Origin: Lachnospiraceae bacterium
GTDB lineage: Bacteria > Bacillota > Clostridia > Lachnospirales > Lachnospiraceae
Length of the DNA: 64,000 nt
Direction of reading: 5' to 3'
Assembly: GCA_017634065.1 (NCBI GenBank)
Contig: JAGBOC010000013.1
Span: 1-64,000 of the forward strand
How positions within the stretch are numbered: position 1 is the stretch's first letter; the number at the start of each line of letters is the position of its first letter. The notes beneath the pieces are model-generated. The model saw only the letters and a program-made list of their open reading frames with translations. It searched no databases and was not told the origin of the DNA. The translations under genes and the position numbers were made by a program. This document shows, one piece after another, positions 22,556 to 31,137 of this stretch.

Positions 22556-23614
22556 ATGATATACGGATGTTCACTTTTTAGTAATGTAGGTATTGATGAA
22601 ACATACTTTGAAAAAAACGGAATAAAAATGGTACTAGCTAATGAGTTGATAAATAAACGTTGTGAGTTTTATAAGTATCTATATCCTGATGCTGAAATGA
22701 TTTGTGGAGACATAACACAATCATCAATTTTTGATATTTTAGTAAAAAAGTATAAAGAAAAAGGTTGTAAGTTTTTAATTGCAACACCTCCATGTCAAGG
22801 AATGAGCCAAGCAGGGAAAATGGATGAAAATGATATTAGAAATAGATTAATCATTGATACAATACAATTTATAAAAGAAACTTTGCCTGATAATATATTA
22901 ATAGAAAATGTTCCAGGTATATTAAAGTTCTCAATAAATGTAAATGGAAAATATGTAAAAATCATAGATTATATATCTAGTGAATTAAGTAAATTGAAAT
23001 ATTTTATCAATTATTCTGTTTTAGATGCTGCTGATTATGGAACACCACAATACCGTAGACGAGCAATTTTTTTAATATCAAAATATAAAAAATGGGAGTT
23101 CCCTGAAAAACAACCGTTAATAACAGTTAGAGATGCTATAGGTGATTTACCGAGCCTAGAAAGTGGAGAAAAATCAAATCTTAAATATCACAATGCGAAG
23201 GAACATAATAAAAACCATATTTTGTGGATGAAACATACTCCTACTGGAAAAACAGCATTAGATAATACTATTTTTTTTCCAAATAAAAATGGTAGAAAAA
23301 TAAAAGGATATAATACTACATATAAGAGAATTGATTGGGATAGACCAGCACCAACAATAACGATGTGTAATGGTGGCATCTCTTCCCAGAACAATGTGCA
23401 TCCAGGTAGATTATTAAAAGATGGGACTTATTCAGATGCGCGAGTTTTAACAATTTTAGAACTATTGAGATTAACCGGATTACCTGACAACTGGAATATA
23501 CCACAAAATGCATCTGATAATTTAATTAGACAAGTTATAGGGGAAGCATTCCCTCCCAAATTTGCAGAAGCAATGATACAAACTATGCCAAGAAAGGAGA
23601 ATAAAAATGGATAA
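22556..23614 (+). CDS. DNA (cytosine-5) methyltransferase of a type II restriction system
   Basis: Start set at ATG 22556 (MIYGCSLFSNVG) with AGAGG just upstream; a TTG six codons earlier has no ribosome site. The 352-residue enzyme shows C5-methyltransferase motifs in order: SAM loop near the N-terminus (GCSLFSNVG), catalytic TPPCQG with Cys80, ENVPG (motif VI), QYRRRAIFL (motif VIII), a target-recognition region around residues 210-280 and the late GEAFPPKFAEA. It protects host sites from the HNH enzyme encoded immediately downstream (8-bp overlap). Confidence 0.9.
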   Translation: MIYGCSLFSNVGIDETYFEKNGIKMVLANELINKRCEFYKYLYPDAEMICGDITQSSIFDILVKKYKEKGCKFLIATPPCQGMSQAGKMDENDIRNRLIIDTIQFIKETLPDNILIENVPGILKFSINVNGKYVKIIDYISSELSKLKYFINYSVLDAADYGTPQYRRRAIFLISKYKKWEFPEKQPLITVRDAIGDLPSLESGEKSNLKYHNAKEHNKNHILWMKHTPTGKTALDNTIFFPNKNGRKIKGYNTTYKRIDWDRPAPTITMCNGGISSQNNVHPGRLLKDGTYSDARVLTILELLRLTGLPDNWNIPQNASDNLIRQVIGEAFPPKFAEAMIQTMPRKENKNG

Positions 23615-24722
23615 ATTGCATTGGCAAGTACCTGGTAATGGAAACCCTTTTGACAGTACATTGCATGAATGGGAAAAAAATTATATGTCTCAACGAAGTA
23701 TTGGTGTTTTAGAGTATATCAATAGCAAAGATAGAGTTAGCAAAAGAACTTTTGAGAATGAAATTTGGGATTACTTAACAAGTAGATTTTCGCATAAACC
23801 AAACAACTCCAACAAGGCACATTTTTATCGTCCGTTAGAGTTTGCAGGTTTGATAAGAAATAACAGAGGAATTTTAGATTTGTCTGTTGATGGTAGACAT
23901 TTCTTACGAGAAGTTCAAAATAGAAATTATGATAGAGCCATAGACTTTTATATATTGCAATTAATGAAAGTACGATATCCAAATACTGCTACAAAAGATG
24001 TTATACTACATTTATTTCCGTTCAGAATAATGTTTAAGTTGTTTATAGATTATGAACATATTCCAACAGATTATTTTATAGATAGGATTAATTATATTTC
24101 AAATTTAGAAGATATAGAAACATTAATGACTAACCACAGTTCGGCATATAAAAAAGCATTAGAGAATGGTAATATAAATGTAAAATGGAAAAGCTGGGTT
24201 TTAAGTTATTTAATTAAATGGAATATATTAGAATTATCGGAAAATAAACAAGAGGTTTACATAAGTATATATAAGTATGACTTTATAAAACAAATTGTAG
24301 ATAATATGAATTATGAAGATATGTTTTTTGCTGATGAAGCGGATGAGATATTTAAAAAGAATGCTATAAATCATAAAATTAAACGAGATAATAGATTAAT
24401 AAAACAAGTAATAGAAACTGGAAATAATAGATGCTATTTAAATAAATCACATATAACATTTAAGACACCATATTATGATAATTATGTAGAAGGGCATCAT
24501 ATAATTCCGATTTCATTACAAGATAGTTATGAAGAGAAATTGGATAGCCTAGATAATTTAATACCATTATGTCCCATATGTCATAGAGCAATGCATTTAA
24601 GTGATAATGAAACAAAAATTAATCTTTTAACAAAAATACTCGAAAAAAACGATAAATTGAAAACAATTAAAGATATAAAACTTGAGGACTTAAAAGAAAT
24701 ATATTGTAAAGAAGAAATATAG
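23607..24722 (+). CDS. HNH-family type II restriction endonuclease
   Basis: A 371-residue protein whose ATG lies within the last codons of the methyltransferase gene, with AAGGAG upstream. The C-terminal third holds a beta-beta-alpha-metal HNH nuclease: VEGHHIIPI (His297, His298), then LIPLCPICHRAMH (Cys322, Cys325, His326) and a trailing helix; the two Cys pairs or His residues probably bind a structural zinc. The N-terminal 280 residues are mostly helical and presumably recognise DNA. The genetic coupling to a C5-methyltransferase makes restriction the most likely role. The target sequence cannot be predicted from here. Confidence 0.82.
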   Translation: MDKLHWQVPGNGNPFDSTLHEWEKNYMSQRSIGVLEYINSKDRVSKRTFENEIWDYLTSRFSHKPNNSNKAHFYRPLEFAGLIRNNRGILDLSVDGRHFLREVQNRNYDRAIDFYILQLMKVRYPNTATKDVILHLFPFRIMFKLFIDYEHIPTDYFIDRINYISNLEDIETLMTNHSSAYKKALENGNINVKWKSWVLSYLIKWNILELSENKQEVYISIYKYDFIKQIVDNMNYEDMFFADEADEIFKKNAINHKIKRDNRLIKQVIETGNNRCYLNKSHITFKTPYYDNYVEGHHIIPISLQDSYEEKLDSLDNLIPLCPICHRAMHLSDNETKINLLTKILEKNDKLKTIKDIKLEDLKEIYCKEEI

Positions 24723-24832
24723 AATAATTATTAGGCACTTGAAAAAGGCAAAAAAGATCAAAAATTCGATGCTATTAAGTTGAATTTATTTATCGTCCAA
24801 ATGCAAATATTGACAAATATTATAATATTTGT
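24723..24832 (+). pseudogene. Short gene remnant before hicA
   Basis: Read in one frame, the DNA near 24738-24790 gives ALEKGKKDQKFDAIKLN. After a frame change near 24790 it gives FIYRPNANIDKYYNIC and a stop at about 24834. It looks like the broken C-terminus of an unidentified protein. The last part overlaps the hicA promoter. Confidence 0.25.
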
Positions 24833-24838
24833 TAATAT
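24810..24838 (+). promoter_or_regulatory. Promoter and 20-bp palindromic operator of hicAB
   Basis: TTGACA (24810-24815), 17-bp spacer, TAATAT (24833-24838). The spacer is almost entirely a perfect palindrome, ACAAATATTATAATATTTGT (24813-24832). A regulator bound there would block RNA polymerase; HicB-type antitoxins repress their own operons. Confidence 0.75.
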
Positions 24839-24844
24839 TAGACT

Positions 24845-25045
24845 GTGAATTCCATAAGTTCAAAAGAAATAATAAAAAGATTAAAGGATGATGGATGGGT
24901 AGAAGTAAGAGTGTCTGGTAGTCACCATCAATTTAAACATTCTATCAAAAAGGGCACTGTAACTGTAAAAGATCCAGACAAAGATGTGCCAAAGACAACA
25001 GTGAAATCCATAGAACGCCAATCTGGAATTAAGTTTTTGAGGTAA
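24845..25045 (+). CDS. hicA: HicA-type mRNA-interferase toxin
   Basis: A 66-residue toxin of the HicA/YcfA family with a dsRBD-like fold. It shows SSKEIIKRLKDDGWVEVR, the catalytic GSHHQF (His in the central strand), TVTVKDPDKDVPKTTVKSIERQSG and a short C-terminus. The start is GTG at 24845, the only suitable codon. It lies about 7 nt after the -10 box with no ribosome site, so the mRNA may be leaderless. The hicB gene follows after 4 bp. Confidence 0.85.
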   Translation: MNSISSKEIIKRLKDDGWVEVRVSGSHHQFKHSIKKGTVTVKDPDKDVPKTTVKSIERQSGIKFLR

Positions 25046-25049
25046 GGTT

Positions 25050-25457
25050 ATGAAAAAAGATACATATGTTTATCCAGCAATAATTGGAAAAGAGAAAAAC
25101 GAAAAAGAATACAGTGTGTTTTTTCCTGATTTAGATGTGGCAACATCTGGTGTTGATGAAGAAGATGCATTGTTGTCTGCAAGAGAACTTCTCGGCATAG
25201 TCATTTATGGATTAGAACAAGATAAGGAAAAAATACCAAAACCATCAGAATTAAATAAAATTAAATATAGTAAAAATGAAAGAACCCTGTTAGTAGATGT
25301 TTATATGCCATCAGTTCGAATGGCAGAAAACTCAAAAGCGGTTAATAGAACAGTTACACTACCTGCCTGGCTTAATTCATTAGCGACTGCAAAAAAGTTT
25401 AATTTTTCACTCACTCTTCAAGAGGCATTAAAGAAAAAATTGAAAATAGCAAATTAA
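25050..25457 (+). CDS. hicB: HicB-family antitoxin
   Basis: A 135-residue antitoxin. The N-terminal HicB domain shows YVYPAIIGKEKNEKEYSVFFPDLD and the DEEDALLSARELLGIVI helix, a partly degraded RNase H-like fold that binds the toxin. The C-terminal part (VNRTVTLPAWLNSLATAKKFNFSLTLQEALK) is a small DNA-binding segment that likely recognises the palindrome in the promoter. Ribosome site AGGT is close by. Both members of the pair look intact. Confidence 0.85.
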   Translation: MKKDTYVYPAIIGKEKNEKEYSVFFPDLDVATSGVDEEDALLSARELLGIVIYGLEQDKEKIPKPSELNKIKYSKNERTLLVDVYMPSVRMAENSKAVNRTVTLPAWLNSLATAKKFNFSLTLQEALKKKLKIAN

Positions 25458-25481
25458 AAGTGGTTGAAAGGCCACTTTTTT
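25456..25481 (+). terminator. Terminator of hicAB
   Basis: AAAAGTGG (25456-25463) and CCACTTTT (25472-25479) with an 8-nt loop and a T-run. Confidence 0.8.
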
Positions 25482-25509
25482 ATTATACTCTCACATAATC
25501 AAAAAATTT

Positions 25510-25552
25510 TTAGCACTCAACACTTGACAGTGCTAACAATTTGTGCTATAAT
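25510..25552 (+). promoter_or_regulatory. CIRCE operator overlapping the hsp20 promoter
   Basis: TTAGCACTC (25510-25518), a 9-bp spacer and CAGTGCTAA (25528-25536): the HrcA-binding CIRCE element with one mismatch (usual right arm GAGTGCTAA). It covers the -35 box TTGACA (25524-25529) of a consensus promoter whose extended -10 TGCTATAAT ends at 25552, spacing 17. Confidence 0.9.
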
Positions 25553-25640
25553 CTGCTTTAGAACAAAGGAAAGAGAAGATTAAAAGTCTAAACGCTCCAT
25601 TCTTTGCTCCTAATATTTAGTAAATAAGGAGGAAAAGATT

Positions 25641-26090
25641 ATGTTATTACCTAGTATTTTTGGAGAGAACTTATTTGATGACTTTATGGACTTTGGAAAG
25701 ATGAGAGACTTTGAGGACATTGACAGAAAGCTCTACGGAAAGAGAGCGGGAAAGGTTATGAAAACCGATGTTCGTGAGCACGAAGGGAAATACGAATTAG
25801 ATATTGACCTTCCGGGATTTAAAAAAGACGAGATCAATATCACATTAAATGATGGCTATCTGACAATTGAAGCAGTAAAGGGTCTTGATAAGGATGAGAA
25901 AGATCATAAAGGTAGAATCATTCGTCAAGAGAGATATGCAGGATCTATGCAAAGAAGTTTCTATGTAGGAGACAATCTTACAGAGGAAGATATAAAAGCA
26001 AAGTTTGAAAACGGACTTTTGAAACTTGATATACCAAAGGCAGAGGCAAAAAAGATACCAGAAAAGAAAACGATAATGATAGAAGGCTAA
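25641..26090 (+). CDS. hsp20: Small heat shock protein (Hsp20/alpha-crystallin family)
   Basis: A 149-residue ATP-independent chaperone that holds unfolding proteins. The alpha-crystallin domain runs from about residue 44 (KTDVREHEGKYELDIDLPGF) to 138, with LNDGYLTIEAVKG, RQERYAGSMQRSFYV and the conserved ENGLLKLDIPK. The C-terminal tail KKIPEKKTIMIEG carries an I-P-type anchoring motif. The leader of about 80 nt ends in AAGGAGG, and heat control by HrcA is indicated by the CIRCE element. The leader's purine-rich start can pair loosely with the CTCCATTCTTTGCTCC segment (25595-25610); a thermosensor is possible but unproven. Confidence 0.93.
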   Translation: MLLPSIFGENLFDDFMDFGKMRDFEDIDRKLYGKRAGKVMKTDVREHEGKYELDIDLPGFKKDEINITLNDGYLTIEAVKGLDKDEKDHKGRIIRQERYAGSMQRSFYVGDNLTEEDIKAKFENGLLKLDIPKAEAKKIPEKKTIMIEG

Positions 26091-26095
26091 TACAT

Positions 26096-26127
26096 AAAAA
26101 ACTCGGAGTTAACGCTCCGAGTTTTTT
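26096..26127 (+). terminator. Terminator of hsp20
   Basis: ACTCGGAG (26101-26108) and CTCCGAGT (26115-26122) around a 6-nt loop, flanked by an A-run and a T-run, so it can also act for the convergent lipoprotein gene. Confidence 0.9.
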
Positions 26128-26190
26128 AATGATGTAAATTGCTACATTAGATTTAGCAAGTTTTTAATAGTGCAGCAGTATAAAAATCTT

Positions 26191-26826
26191 TTAATAATAT
26201 ATTGTACTCATAGCATCGCCTATGCCACTTACCGTAACTGATTTTATAGTTAAGTCTGCAAACTCTTTATAGAAATCAAAGTCATCACTATTTATCATCT
26301 GTGGACCATCATAATTAAATCTAATAGCATATGAAAATGTTCCGTGGTTAAGCCCTGCTTCCATATCTTCAAGATTGTAATAAGAATAAGTCCAATCATT
26401 ATCAAAAAGTTCCTTGCCAGGTTTACCAATCAACTTATCAAGCTCCTCTTTACTTGGTGCTTTTGCACTTAAGTTTTCCATAGTGCTGAGTGGCAGAGGA
26501 TTAATAAGTTCTGGAAGCTTTTTCTCTCTTTCTTCAAAATCCATAGACCAAATTGCTTCAGAGATGTCTTTTGGCAAGTCTGCTATGGCACGATAATATA
26601 TGCCATCTTTCTCAAATACGAAGAAGTATCTAGTTTCATCAAAACCCTCTTGGATATTATAATTCTCTTCATCTTTATATTTAAGTGCATCCCCCATAGT
26701 TTTGATTTGAGATAGGTCAAGAGCTACACCACTTGATGCTTTTTCTGTGATGCTTGTGGGTTTCATTGAGCAGCCGAAAAGGCTTATAAGCAAAGCCATT
26801 AATATTAGTGATGTTATTTTTTTCAT
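26191..26826 (-). CDS. Lipoprotein of unknown function
   Basis: A 211-residue exported lipoprotein: lipobox LFGC with Cys19, then a short polar spacer. The mature domain shows IKTMGDALKY, YFFVFEKDGIYYRAIADLP, a helical segment around residues 85-120, and a second beta region (WTYSYYNLEDMEAGLNHGTFSYAIRF, ending SVSGIGDAMSTIYY). I do not recognise a named family. It faces the hsp20 gene and shares an upstream region with the 426-residue protein gene, where a palindrome lies 10 bp from its start codon. Confidence 0.65.
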   Translation of the reverse strand: MKKITSLILMALLISLFGCSMKPTSITEKASSGVALDLSQIKTMGDALKYKDEENYNIQEGFDETRYFFVFEKDGIYYRAIADLPKDISEAIWSMDFEEREKKLPELINPLPLSTMENLSAKAPSKEELDKLIGKPGKELFDNDWTYSYYNLEDMEAGLNHGTFSYAIRFNYDGPQMINSDDFDFYKEFADLTIKSVTVSGIGDAMSTIYY

Positions 26827-26836
26827 TTTCGTTTTG

Positions 26837-26858
26837 TTTAATACTTGAAAGTATTAAA
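26837..26858. promoter_or_regulatory. Palindromic operator-like site between divergent genes
   Basis: TTTAATACTT (26837-26846), GA, AAGTATTAAA (26849-26858): perfect 10-bp arms 2 nt apart. A TATAAT at 26888-26893 faces the plus-strand gene. The site is well placed to control the minus-strand lipoprotein gene; the regulator is unknown. Confidence 0.5.
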
Positions 26859-26953
26859 ATCTCCTTTTAATATTTTAGTCAAAATAGTATAATATATAGG
26901 CTGATTAATTATACTCTATTTTTAATTAAAGTAAAAGAGTAAAATAGTGAAGT

Positions 26954-28234
26954 ATGGAAAATAATAAAGATAATGAGCAAGAAAAAATTGAGAGCGATAT
27001 AAATGCTTCTTTTGAAAGAATAAAAGAAAAACTTGATAAATATAAAAAAGTCGTAATTGCCCATGATAAAACTGATAAGAGAGAGAGGCTTATTAATAAT
27101 GTCATAGGGTATATATTTGAGCAAAGTGAAAAGAAAGGCATTGAGCACCCTATTGTTGTTAGATTTGAAGCAAATAAATATAGGCCACATAACAGGGTGG
27201 GAAGAGTAATCCATGTCGGAATTGACTTTACCCACAATATGGATAAGGCTGTGAGAGATCTTAAGTATGAAAATGAAGTAGTGGTAGGATTTGTTATTGA
27301 TAATATAGATGTCTTGGCTTCAACTTTGAGTACTCCTTTATTAGAGTTTGAAAAATACTTAAGAAGTGAAGATGCATATAAAGTAGTAGTAGTTAGTAGA
27401 ATATTTGATAGTCCAGTTGTCACACCCTATATCGCCTTTCGACATACAGATTATAATTTAATTAAGATAAGCGGGGTAGAGAGAAGTAGCGATTTATCAG
27501 ATATGTTTTACTATAAAGAAGGGCAAAAGACAAGACCAAGAGAGACGATAGATTTTATCTATAAAGCTTTGTCAAAATATATAGATTTAGATTGCTACAA
27601 TTATGTTTCGGAAGATAAATATATAGAGCCTTATATTTATGTAGATGAAAATGAAGACAATCTTATAGATAAAGCACTTTCAAATATAAAACAAATTGAT
27701 GAAGAAGAAATGAATGACGGCAATAAGGAGAGCAAAAAGCTACATGTAATTATTTGTAAGATAACGGATAAGATTAAAGAAAAGATTATAAACTATAATC
27801 ATAATTATGTGAGAAGAATTGATATTTATGAATATAAAGAAAGTAACATGAGTGAAAAACGAAATAATCTTTACAAAAATCCATTTTCAGAGCTCAACAG
27901 GGACATAATAATAGTTAATATAGAAACATATAGAAGTATTAACTGTTTGCAATCATTCGAGAATATGAGAACTATAAGTATTATAAATACGGAGGGATTT
28001 TTTTGTGATATAGAATATTTTATGGCTATCTATGCAGCAGCATATGTAAATGATAAAGAGATGACAAAAAATAAAATATTTGGCTATATGACAAGTAAAG
28101 ACATTGAGTATAAAAGTTACTGCGAGATTCAAGATGGATTTTTTAAGAATACAGTTTTTGACCAAAAGAAAGTAAAAATACTTTATGATAATTATTTAAA
28201 ACTTGGAAATAAAATGGAAATGCCGACAGATTAA
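26954..28234 (+). CDS. Unknown cytoplasmic protein, possibly a degenerate P-loop ATPase
   Basis: A 426-residue soluble protein without signal or membrane segments. Residues 30-200 alternate strands and helices in a way that recalls AAA-type ATPases (KVVIAHDKTDKRERLINNVI in the Walker A position, VVVGFVIDNIDVLAS resembling Walker B), but the GxxxxGK[ST] loop is absent. The C-terminal half has another alpha/beta pattern (ELNRDIIIVNIETYRSINCL). I recognise no family. It precedes an MFS carrier by 34 bp and may be co-transcribed with it. Confidence 0.5.
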   Translation: MENNKDNEQEKIESDINASFERIKEKLDKYKKVVIAHDKTDKRERLINNVIGYIFEQSEKKGIEHPIVVRFEANKYRPHNRVGRVIHVGIDFTHNMDKAVRDLKYENEVVVGFVIDNIDVLASTLSTPLLEFEKYLRSEDAYKVVVVSRIFDSPVVTPYIAFRHTDYNLIKISGVERSSDLSDMFYYKEGQKTRPRETIDFIYKALSKYIDLDCYNYVSEDKYIEPYIYVDENEDNLIDKALSNIKQIDEEEMNDGNKESKKLHVIICKITDKIKEKIINYNHNYVRRIDIYEYKESNMSEKRNNLYKNPFSELNRDIIIVNIETYRSINCLQSFENMRTISIINTEGFFCDIEYFMAIYAAAYVNDKEMTKNKIFGYMTSKDIEYKSYCEIQDGFFKNTVFDQKKVKILYDNYLKLGNKMEMPTD

Positions 28235-28268
28235 GAATTAAAACTAGCGTAAGGAAGTTATAAAAAAA

Positions 28269-29453
28269 ATGAAGAAGTATTCAGCATATTGTATTATATT
28301 AACAGCGGTTTTTTATATAGTTCAGGTAAGTGTACTTGGATATACTGTATATTTTTTTAGTGAAAAAGGATATAGTGCTGGAGAGATTTCAGTGCTAATG
28401 GCCATTTCTGGAGTGATAGCAGGAATCGTCCAGCCACTTCTTGGATACATTGCTGACAAATATGAGAGAATTGACTTTAAGAATATTTTAAGCGTGTCGG
28501 GTGTAATAGTTACTTTACTTTTCTTAAACCTACTTTATTTTGATAATAATAAAATCGCTACTGGCATATTATTTGCAATTATTTTTGCATCAACAAATAG
28601 TATGTCTCCTTTTGTAAACTCAAGTTGTTTTTATTATAAAGATAGAGGCATAAATGTTAATTATGGAATAGCAAGAGGATTTGGTTCCTTTGCATTTGCA
28701 GTTGGGTCATATATACTTGGAGGATTTACAAAAATATTTGGAGCAAAAGCTGTATCTATTAATGGCATAGTATTTACGATAATATTTTTTATAATCATTA
28801 GCATTATGCCACGAGTAAAAAACAAAAAAGAAAGAAGTGAGATAAAAGTAGATGTAAAAAAACATTTAGAAGGAAGTAGCAAGAACATAGTTGCAAAGTA
28901 TCCATCTTTCTTTTTGATAATGTTAGCTACGATACTTACGATATGTTTTCAAAATGCAGACTGTGGATATCTAATACAAATGATTGAAGAATTAGGTGGC
29001 GATAGTTTTAATCTAGGTATAGCAAATGCCATCGGTGCACTAGTAGAAATACCGATTATGTTTTATATGGCAAAACTTATGAAGAAAATAAAGTTGAGCA
29101 AGTTAATTTTGTTAGCGACGATTTTTTATGTGGTAAGGGGTTTCGTTTTTACCATACCAAGTATCACAGCGATATATTTAGCGCAACTTTTGCAAATGTT
29201 TACGTATGCTATTATAATTCCAGCCACAGTTTATTTATCAGATGAAATGATGCAAGAGGAAGATAAAAACAAAGGTCAATCACTTGTAGGTTTAGCAGTA
29301 ACTCTAGGATTTATACTTGGTAGTTTTGCAGGAGGACAATTCATATCTATAGGTGGGACTATGCTACTTAAAATGGGATGCATAGTGATAGCAATTTTAG
29401 GCTTCATATGTGCCTTGTTAGGAAACATTATTTATAAGATTTATCGTAGATAA
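28269..29453 (+). CDS. MFS transporter of the MFS_1-like / nucleoside-symporter type
   Basis: A 394-residue membrane protein with about twelve helices. Early features are SEKGYSAGEISVLMA and the motif-A-like GYIADKYERIDFK between helices 2 and 3, then NSSCFYYKDRGINVNYGIARGFGSFAFAVGS, which is characteristic of the lacY/nucleoside:H+ symporter-like group (MFS_1_like). A charged central loop lies near residues 180-205. The substrate cannot be deduced. The spacing to both neighbours is short (34 and 19 bp), suggesting an operon with the DUF4153 gene. Confidence 0.72.
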   Translation: MKKYSAYCIILTAVFYIVQVSVLGYTVYFFSEKGYSAGEISVLMAISGVIAGIVQPLLGYIADKYERIDFKNILSVSGVIVTLLFLNLLYFDNNKIATGILFAIIFASTNSMSPFVNSSCFYYKDRGINVNYGIARGFGSFAFAVGSYILGGFTKIFGAKAVSINGIVFTIIFFIIISIMPRVKNKKERSEIKVDVKKHLEGSSKNIVAKYPSFFLIMLATILTICFQNADCGYLIQMIEELGGDSFNLGIANAIGALVEIPIMFYMAKLMKKIKLSKLILLATIFYVVRGFVFTIPSITAIYLAQLLQMFTYAIIIPATVYLSDEMMQEEDKNKGQSLVGLAVTLGFILGSFAGGQFISIGGTMLLKMGCIVIAILGFICALLGNIIYKIYRR

Positions 29454-29472
29454 TATATTTTTAGGAGTGGTA

Positions 29473-31059
29473 ATGAAAACAAAAGAGATAATAATTAAGT
29501 TTGTGAAAAAATATCCAGTTGAAACTATATCTATTTTACTTTTGTCTATATTTTTAGCTATATCGGTTGACTTACGAACTATAGAAGTAAAAGATTGGTT
29601 CGGCATTTTTGTTATACCGTGTTTTGTAGCACTTGGTTCATATCTAACGGATAAGATACTTGCAATATATGAAAATGAGATAAATCAAAAACTTAAAAAG
29701 ATACCTATAGGTAATGAGAATACTACAAATCTATTTTTTATTATCATTGCTACATTGATACAATATTTACTCTATAGATGGCTATGTGCGCTCATCTTAT
29801 CAAGCACTTCTAATTATAAAAACTTCTTTTCAGACAGCGAAAGTGTCGTAATAATGATGTTTAGTTTTGGGGTCGTATCATTTTTGATGCTTTTTCTTAT
29901 TTCGCATTTTGTGATAAAAGAAAAAGAAGTGTCACTAAAAAAGTATCTTTTGAAGATGTTTATGAGTTTACTTGCACTCTTTATTATCGAATTAGTGGTA
30001 TTAATTGGGATAATATTATTGTATGCAATATGTAAAGCATTACTTGGAGGAGTAAATACATATGTGATGAGCCGGATAGTTGTATTTACACTCTGCATTG
30101 TTTTTTCGATGGGACTTTTTGTAAGTATAGAAAATGTAAATGGCAAAAATAGTTTGTTTTCTAAAATACTTGTTAGATATATTATGCAGATAATGGTATT
30201 TATAGGATTTATAATTTTTTATATATATTTATTTAAAATTATTTTTGTATTTATACTGCCATCTAATCAAGTATTTGCAGTTTGCACGACTCTTTTTACT
30301 ATTGGTCTTTTGACTAATCTTATGAGCCAAGCGATAGAAGAAAAGTCTGTATATAGTATCGCGATTAAGTATTTACCAGTCGCATTTATACCAGCATTTA
30401 TCCTTCAGGTAATTGCGGTGACACTTCGGATTCATCAGCATGGTCTTACAACATTAAGATATCTTGGAGTTTTGTTTATTATATTTGAAGGAATATACCT
30501 AGTTTATTATATTTTTTCAGAAGTTCTTAACAATAAAAAGTTTAAACTTGAGAAAATGTTTTTAGTTTCAAGTTTAATGTTCGTTTTAATATTTTTCATT
30601 CCAAAGATAAATATATTTGAGTTTCATAAAATCTATAATAAAGTTTTCTATAAACAAACAGAGACTTGTAATTCTATAGATGAGAACAAAGAAAATAATG
30701 ATATTTTTAAGAAAAGTTTTGATGTGGATGAAATAAATGTATCAGAGTATGATACTATCAAAAAATATAGAGTAAATCTAAAACTAAATGAAAATAACGA
30801 ATACATTAACACAGTAGATGGTAAAATACACGATAATGAGATAATAGATATCACAGAATATTTAGCAAAAGTAAAAGAGAGCATAGAGAAAGGTTTAAAA
30901 GAAAACGAGGCAAAAACAGAAAAGCTTTCCGATATAGGAAACGAAATAATAACAGGAAATAATAAGCTTATCATGAATTATATCATTATATGGTATAATA
31001 AAAAAGATGAAAAAGTTATAAATGTTGAGTTTAGTGGATATATGCTAACTAAAAAGTAG
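29473..31059 (+). CDS. DUF4153 membrane protein
   Basis: Start set at ATG 29473, 5 nt after AGGAG; the frame is open two codons upstream at a GTG. The 528-residue protein has about ten to twelve membrane spans over residues 10-385. The segment IAVTLRIHQHGLTTLRYLGVLF matches the R-I-x-Q-x-G-L/W-T-x-x-R-Y/V core of DUF4153 proteins. The last 140 residues form a soluble domain (YDTIKKYRVNLKLNENNEYI..., ending EFSGYMLTKK) on one face. Function not established. Confidence 0.65.
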   Translation: MKTKEIIIKFVKKYPVETISILLLSIFLAISVDLRTIEVKDWFGIFVIPCFVALGSYLTDKILAIYENEINQKLKKIPIGNENTTNLFFIIIATLIQYLLYRWLCALILSSTSNYKNFFSDSESVVIMMFSFGVVSFLMLFLISHFVIKEKEVSLKKYLLKMFMSLLALFIIELVVLIGIILLYAICKALLGGVNTYVMSRIVVFTLCIVFSMGLFVSIENVNGKNSLFSKILVRYIMQIMVFIGFIIFYIYLFKIIFVFILPSNQVFAVCTTLFTIGLLTNLMSQAIEEKSVYSIAIKYLPVAFIPAFILQVIAVTLRIHQHGLTTLRYLGVLFIIFEGIYLVYYIFSEVLNNKKFKLEKMFLVSSLMFVLIFFIPKINIFEFHKIYNKVFYKQTETCNSIDENKENNDIFKKSFDVDEINVSEYDTIKKYRVNLKLNENNEYINTVDGKIHDNEIIDITEYLAKVKESIEKGLKENEAKTEKLSDIGNEIITGNNKLIMNYIIIWYNKKDEKVINVEFSGYMLTKK

Positions 31060-31137
31060 TTTTTGTGTGTTAGAAAAGTTTATGATAAGAAAGTGGAAAA
31101 GTCCACATATTGAAATCATATAAGAAAAGGAGAAGTT

